A DNA stretch of 64,000 nt. Source: Bryobacter sp964387685. Lineage in GTDB: Bacteria > Acidobacteriota > Terriglobia > Bryobacterales > Bryobacteraceae. The notes beneath the pieces are model-generated. The model saw nothing but the letters and a program-made list of their open reading frames with translations. It did no database searches and was not told the DNA's origin. Positions 60,605-64,000 of this stretch are shown here, piece by piece. The position numbers were made by a program, and so were the translations under genes. Location: contig CAYLXK010000014.1 in assembly GCA_964387685.1 (NCBI GenBank), forward strand, positions 62,001 through 126,000, given 5' to 3'. The first letter of the stretch is position 1. The number at the start of each line of letters is the position of its first letter.

Positions 60605-61531
60605 CTAGAAATAACCCTCGCGTTTCTTGAGCTCCATCGAGCCGTCCTGGTCGTGATCGATTACGCGGTTTTCGCGCTCACTGCGGCGAAAGGTAAAGAG
60701 TTCATCGATGATCTTGGGGATCGTGTCGGCATCGCTTTCAATCGCCCCGGAACAGGGAGTACAACCGAGCGAACGCATGCGGCAGACTCGGATCTGAGAT
60801 TCTTCTCCCGGCAACGCACGGACATTATCTTTCACCGGGATCAGCGTGCCCGAGCGCACGTAAACCTCACGCGGCTTCGCAAAATACAGGGGCACGATGG
60901 GGATGCGCTCGCGATCGATGTAGTGCCAGATGTCGAACTCGGTCCAGTTAGATAACGGAAAGACCCGCATGTGTTCGCCGGGATCGACCTTGGGGTTATA
61001 AAGACTCCAGAGTTCCGGGCGCTGATCCTTCGGGTCCCAGTGTCCGAATTGATTCCGGAAGCTGAAGACACGCTCCTTGGCACGGCTGCGCTCCTCGTCG
61101 CGACGAGCGCCGCCCAGCGCGGCGTCGGCACCGAGCTTCTGTAGGCCTTCCACCAACGCACGGGTCCGCAAAAGTCCGCAACATTTGGCCGTGCCGAGGC
61201 TATAAGGATTGGTGCCTTCCGCGATCGCCGCTTCATTGACGTGCACGATCAGCTCCGCGTCGATCTCCTTGACAAACCAGTCGCGGAACTCAATCAGTTC
61301 CGGATATTCGTAGGTTGTGTCTATGTGGACTAGGGGAAAGGGGATCTTTCCCGGATAGAAGGCCTTACGCGCCAGGTGGACCAGCACGCTCGAATCCTTT
61401 CCGACGGAATACAGAATGACCGGGCGGGCGAAATTAGCCGCCACTTCGCGCAGGATTTGGACGGCTTCCGCCTCCAGATGATCCAAATGCGTCAATTTTC
61501 TGGGCTGTCGGGCAGCGGGAGCGGCAACCAT
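60605..61531 (-). CDS. cysD: sulfate adenylyltransferase subunit 2
   Basis: About 308 residues, close to the family's usual 302. The PP-loop SVGKDSSVLVHLARKAF, HIDTTYEYPELIEFRDW, and ALGGARRDEERSRAKERVFSFR, WTEFDIWHYIDRERIPIVPLYF identify it. It adenylates sulfate with ATP, together with CysN. ATG 61531 is chosen because the long upstream open frame (to 61870) is unlike CysD. The first gene of the operon, with an inverted repeat in its leader. Confidence 0.96.
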   Translation of the reverse strand: MVAAPAARQPRKLTHLDHLEAEAVQILREVAANFARPVILYSVGKDSSVLVHLARKAFYPGKIPFPLVHIDTTYEYPELIEFRDWFVKEIDAELIVHVNEAAIAEGTNPYSLGTAKCCGLLRTRALVEGLQKLGADAALGGARRDEERSRAKERVFSFRNQFGHWDPKDQRPELWSLYNPKVDPGEHMRVFPLSNWTEFDIWHYIDRERIPIVPLYFAKPREVYVRSGTLIPVKDNVRALPGEESQIRVCRMRSLGCTPCSGAIESDADTIPKIIDELFTFRRSERENRVIDHDQDGSMELKKREGYF

Positions 61532-61552
61532 AGCTACTAATAGAATCTCTAG

Positions 61553-61566
61553 TTCTCTATCGAGAA
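61553..61566. promoter_or_regulatory. inverted repeat in the cysD leader
   Basis: TTCTC-TATC-GAGAA is a perfect 5-bp inverted repeat 22 bases before the cysD ATG, beside an AT-rich ACTATATATTT stretch. It could be the site of a sulfur-responsive repressor, but no regulator gene is adjacent. Confidence 0.35.
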
Positions 61567-61685
61567 TACTATATATTTCCAATGGAGCGCAAATTGCTGG
61601 GATGAGATGGACCGTCGCTAACCCCAACGGGGCATTAGAAAACTTAGCGGGGAGCGTTTTCGCGCGTATCTCGTATAACCAAACC

Positions 61686-61937
61686 ATGAAGGCCCGAAAT
61701 GTCCTCTTTGTCCCTGTCTTGACTGGGCTTGCGAGCCTGAGTCTCTTCGCCGCTTCGCCCGAACCGAGGGCGTCAAAAAAGCCGTGTTCCGCGCCGCCGG
61801 TTCCCGCGCCGCAGAAAGTGGAGCGGCCAAAGCCCAGCCTCGAGTGGGAAGAGCCAGGATTCGGCCGCAAGTCTCTGGATTTCTCGATGCGGGCGGAGGT
61901 TCCGGAACCTAAGCCGGTTCCGCGGTCGAAGACCTAA
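61686..61937 (+). CDS. small exported Pro-rich hypothetical protein
   Basis: 83 residues from ATG 61686, an N-terminal signal (RNVLFVPVLTGLASLSLFAA) and a short mature part rich in Pro, Lys and Glu (APPVPAPQKVERPKPSLEWEEPG). No family recognised. It diverges from cysD. The open frame upstream to 61602 is not needed. A real but small gene, or a remnant; moderate to low confidence. Confidence 0.45.
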   Translation: MKARNVLFVPVLTGLASLSLFAASPEPRASKKPCSAPPVPAPQKVERPKPSLEWEEPGFGRKSLDFSMRAEVPEPKPVPRSKT

Positions 61938-62713
61938 ACTTTTCCACCAGCATCCCCCTCCGATTGGACCAGCCAGCCGGGGCCTCCAGGAACCAGCCGT
62001 GGCCTCCAGGAATAGGTGGCCGGGGATACAGAGCAGAAATGCGGCCATCGCGGCAAAGTGCCGGGTGCGCGTCAGCAGGGTGCGGTTCCTTTAAAATCCT
62101 TCGAGAGATGGGAACAACGAGTGAAGCTCCGCCGGGCACGACGGGTAAGAGCGAGATCCAGATGCCACTGCAAGGCAGCCCCCAAGCAACCGCCCAGACC
62201 CGAGAACGGCAGGTTGAGGGACTGCCCGGCTGCCATGCCCGTCAGAGCCGGGTAAGCGCGGAGTATCTCGACGCCTCCTACCGCAAGCAATGGCGGCAAA
62301 ATCGCATTCTCCCAATCAGTGTCGTGAATGCTCCAGCGAAGTTCCCGCTTTGGAAGGCCCACCGACCCGGAGCGCACGCCGACACTGGGGCTGCTTATCC
62401 CCGAGCCTGAAAGGGGCCCTGGAGGCGAAGGGAAGCCTCGACTCAATGAAGCGTGCACGGGCGGCGAGCTGGCCTAGTGTGCAGCCGAAGGGCTTAACTT
62501 CGGCCTCAAAGACCTCCAGCCGCCAATAGCCCAGGTCCCCCACTTTGGAGTGCAGTGAGGCCAGACCAAGGGGAGACAGGCCAAAGAGATCGCGCCGGCT
62601 CATGCCCCGCATTACGCACAAGCTGGGCTACACGGATTTCTAGCCGCCTAAGAATCCAATTCCCGCAGCCCACCGTAATGCCGGGTGAACCCAATTCAAA
62701 CAAGAGGACCTTT
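61938..62713 (-). pseudogene. gene-poor stretch with traces of a decayed cytochrome b561-like gene
   Basis: No intact gene is seen here. On the minus strand, ENAILPPLLAVGGVEILRAYPALTG resembles the first helix of b561-type cytochromes (compare NA...LLxLxSGxQIxxAHP), then LNLPFSGLGGCLGAALQWHLDLA resembles the loop leading to a heme-binding His, and a shifted frame has RTRHFAAMAAFLLCIPGHLFLEA, which resembles the last helix and its His. The helices in between are missing and frames shift at about 62070-62100. Another minus frame (62316-62603) begins SRRDLFGLSPLGLASL, of unknown origin. A chance resemblance is possible. Confidence 0.35.
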
Positions 62714-63259
62714 ATGCAAAAGACATTTTTGACCATTGCTACTTCCCTGCTCCTGACCTTCTCCGCCTTAGCGGCGAAGAATCCCATGGTCGGCGGCCAA
62801 CCCATGTACGAGAACAAGAACATTGTGGACAACGCCGTGAATTCAGCCGATCACACAACCTTGGTCGCCGCGGTGAAAGCTGCGGGTCTGGTGGAGACGC
62901 TGCAAAGCCCCGGCCCCTTCACGGTTTTCGCGCCCGTGAACTCCGCCTTCGCTAAGCTACCCGCCGGTGCGGTGGAAACGCTGCTGAAGCCCGAAAACAA
63001 GGCTACTCTCACCAAGGTGCTGACCTACCACGTGGTGGCCGGCAAGCTGAACGCCGCTGCGCTGAAGAAGCAGATCAAGATGGGCAATGGCACGGCGATG
63101 CTCAAGACCGTGGCGGGCGGAACGCTCACCGCTTCCATGGACGGCAATAAGCTGATGTTAAAGGACGAAAAGGGTGGCATGGCCACGGTCACCATCGCCA
63201 ACGTCATGCAGTCCAATGGCGTGATTCACGTAATCGATACGGTCGTCCTGCCCAACTAA
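62714..63259 (+). CDS. secreted fasciclin-domain protein
   Basis: A 181-residue protein with a signal peptide (QKTFLTIATSLLLTFSALAA). The single FAS1 domain has the two conserved blocks: TLVAAVKAAGLVETLQSPGPFTVFAPVNSAFAKLP (H1) and SNGVIHVIDTVVLP (H2), with a central TKVLTYHVVAGKL. FAS1 domains bind in cell adhesion or extracellular matrix. AAGAGGA sits seven bases upstream of ATG 62714. A strong terminator follows. Confidence 0.93.
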   Translation: MQKTFLTIATSLLLTFSALAAKNPMVGGQPMYENKNIVDNAVNSADHTTLVAAVKAAGLVETLQSPGPFTVFAPVNSAFAKLPAGAVETLLKPENKATLTKVLTYHVVAGKLNAAALKKQIKMGNGTAMLKTVAGGTLTASMDGNKLMLKDEKGGMATVTIANVMQSNGVIHVIDTVVLPN

Positions 63260-63316
63260 TAGTCTTCTCCGCGGCTATGGCCTAGCTGACGAAGCGTTGC
63301 CCGCAAGGGCCTTCCC

Positions 63317-63357
63317 TCCCCGCCGCCGGAGTATTTCCGCGTGGCGGGGACTTTTTT
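63317..63357 (+). terminator. intrinsic terminator of the fasciclin gene
   Basis: TCCCCGCC (63317-63324) pairs with GGCGGGGA (63343-63350) and the loop contains CGGA/TCCG that can extend the hairpin; six Ts follow at 63352-63357. It lies about 60 bases past the fasciclin stop and before the MarR gene. Confidence 0.85.
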
Positions 63358-63402
63358 GCGCATTTACTTTACTAGTCATTTATTGTCTGCTAATCTTATT
63401 CC

Positions 63403-63873
63403 GTGGCCGTATCCCGGCTCCAGCAGGAGCTCAAGCAAAACAAGCCCTTCCGCTCTGTGGAGGAAGAAGCGTTTCTTTCTATCCTGCGCACGGCGGACCA
63501 CCTGAAGCGCGAGGCCTCGCAAGGCTTCGAAAGCGCGGGATTGACGGCCCAGCAATACAACGTGCTGCGCATCTTGCGCGGTGCCGGCCTATGCGGCTTA
63601 CCGACGCTTGGCATTGCGGAACGCTTAATCGAACACACCCCGGGCATTACACGGCTAATCGACCGCCTGGAAAGCAAGAAGCTGGTGCGGCGGGAAAGAC
63701 CGCAGCGAGACCGGCGGCAGGTCTACTGCTTCATTACGGCCGAAGGACTGTCGCTGCTGGAATCGCTCGACCCCGTGACGGAATCCTCCAGCGTTGCGGC
63801 CTTCACGGGCGTCGCCAGGACAGAATTGAAAGCTCTCATTCAAACGCTCGAAAAAATTCGCAACCGCGGATAA
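63403..63873 (+). CDS. MarR family transcriptional regulator
   Basis: A 156-residue winged-helix regulator. The core LTAQQYNVLRILRGAG, LGIAERLIEHTPGITRLIDRLESKKLVRRERPQRDRRQVY and FITAEGLSLLESLDPV is a typical MarR wing-helix with DNA-reading helix. GTG 63403 is the start. A 16-bp perfect inverted repeat lies 16 bases downstream of its stop, in the leader of the next gene, so this protein probably represses that gene. Confidence 0.92.
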   Translation: MAVSRLQQELKQNKPFRSVEEEAFLSILRTADHLKREASQGFESAGLTAQQYNVLRILRGAGLCGLPTLGIAERLIEHTPGITRLIDRLESKKLVRRERPQRDRRQVYCFITAEGLSLLESLDPVTESSSVAAFTGVARTELKALIQTLEKIRNRG

Positions 63874-63889
63874 TATTTTTTATCTAAAC

Positions 63890-63905
63890 AGTTGACTGAT
63901 CAACT
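63890..63905. promoter_or_regulatory. probable MarR operator
   Basis: AGTTGA-CTGA-TCAACT, a perfect 6-bp inverted repeat with a 4-base centre, lies between the MarR gene and the following gene's ATG. Its size and symmetry fit MarR-type operators; the spacing to the downstream start (22 bases) suits repression. Confidence 0.55.
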
Positions 63906-63927
63906 AATTGAAAGGCAGGAACAACTC

Positions 63928-64000
63928 ATGGCCACCAACGCCGAACTTTCCAAGAAACTAGACGACATGGTCCTCGCGGGCAAAGCCCTCGAAGCCTTCG
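63928..64000 (+). CDS. SnoaL/NTF2-like protein, 5' end only
   Basis: Only 24 codons are in the window: ATNAELSKKLDDMVLAGKALEAF. This opening is similar to small SnoaL-like (NTF2-fold) proteins that often begin with a helix ending in VLxGKALEAFE. AGGCAGGA lies seven bases before ATG 63928. The family call is tentative because so little is visible. It is probably the target of the MarR regulator next to it. Confidence 0.5.
   Translation, partial: MATNAELSKKLDDMVLAGKALEAF

Noticed and set aside
61532..61870. N-terminal extension of the cysD reading frame
   Set aside because: Adds more than 110 residues not seen in CysD; the proper length results from the ATG at 61531.
1..64000. tRNA, rRNA, CRISPR arrays, transposases or phage genes
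   Set aside because: None recognised on reading; no spaced direct repeats or transposase motifs were seen.

Overview
The window looks like chromosomal DNA of an acidobacterium, most likely of the Bryobacterales/Solibacter lineage. This is inferred from a GC-rich genome, two secreted proteins with the Solibacter-type C-terminal module (TIGR03437-like), an Oar-like TonB receptor with an N-terminal carboxypeptidase-regulatory domain, Uma2 (DUF820) genes and many small exported proteins. No rRNA, tRNA, CRISPR array, prophage or insertion sequence was recognised. Most genes are housekeeping or lineage-typical, with short spacers and many 4-base overlaps.

1-13 kb: a partial fabH, a zinc-protease-like gene, a DUF547 protein, membrane and secreted unknowns, an XRE regulator with a LexA-like tail, ubiX and pheA (flavin prenyltransferase and prephenate dehydratase), a lipoprotein with two lipoboxes, a beta-propeller protein, an ECF sigma factor / membrane partner / DUF4252 trio, a Uma2 gene and a DsrE-like protein. 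13-30 kb: a sugar-isomerase-like TIM barrel, a TPR protein, an M23 peptidase, a PQQ dehydrogenase with a built-in cytochrome c, a second Uma2 gene beside a nucleotidyltransferase-like gene, a large radical SAM enzyme resembling tetraether or membrane-spanning lipid synthases, queG, a DUF1080 protein, gcvT-gcvH without gcvP, and a GT-C glycosyltransferase.

30-42 kb: the TonB receptor, a DUF1905/YdeI protein, a GT9 glycosyltransferase, a DsbD-alpha-like protein and a TlpA-like thioredoxin, a PpiC isomerase followed by an HExxH protein, a sialate O-acetylesterase, and a propeller lipoprotein coupled to a TIGR03437-like protein. 42-54 kb: one minus-strand tad (Flp pilus) locus running DUF192, TPR lipoprotein, Flp pilin, GT-C-like membrane protein, CpaB, CpaC, TadG-like, two TadE-like, CpaE, TadA, TadB, TadC. 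No prepilin peptidase gene lies inside it.

54-64 kb: a YVTN-propeller protein, a sulfate-assimilation operon (cysD, cysN, cysH of the APS-reductase type, and a TauE-like permease), a stretch with traces of a decayed cytochrome b561-like gene, a fasciclin protein, and a MarR regulator followed by a perfect inverted repeat and the start of a SnoaL-like gene.

The strongest candidate for unusual biology is the radical SAM enzyme at 21227-23353. It has the multi-cysteine layout of enzymes that join lipid tails into membrane-spanning lipids, and acidobacteria are known producers of such lipids. By eye, the plus strand also changes from C-rich to G-rich at about 13-17 kb.
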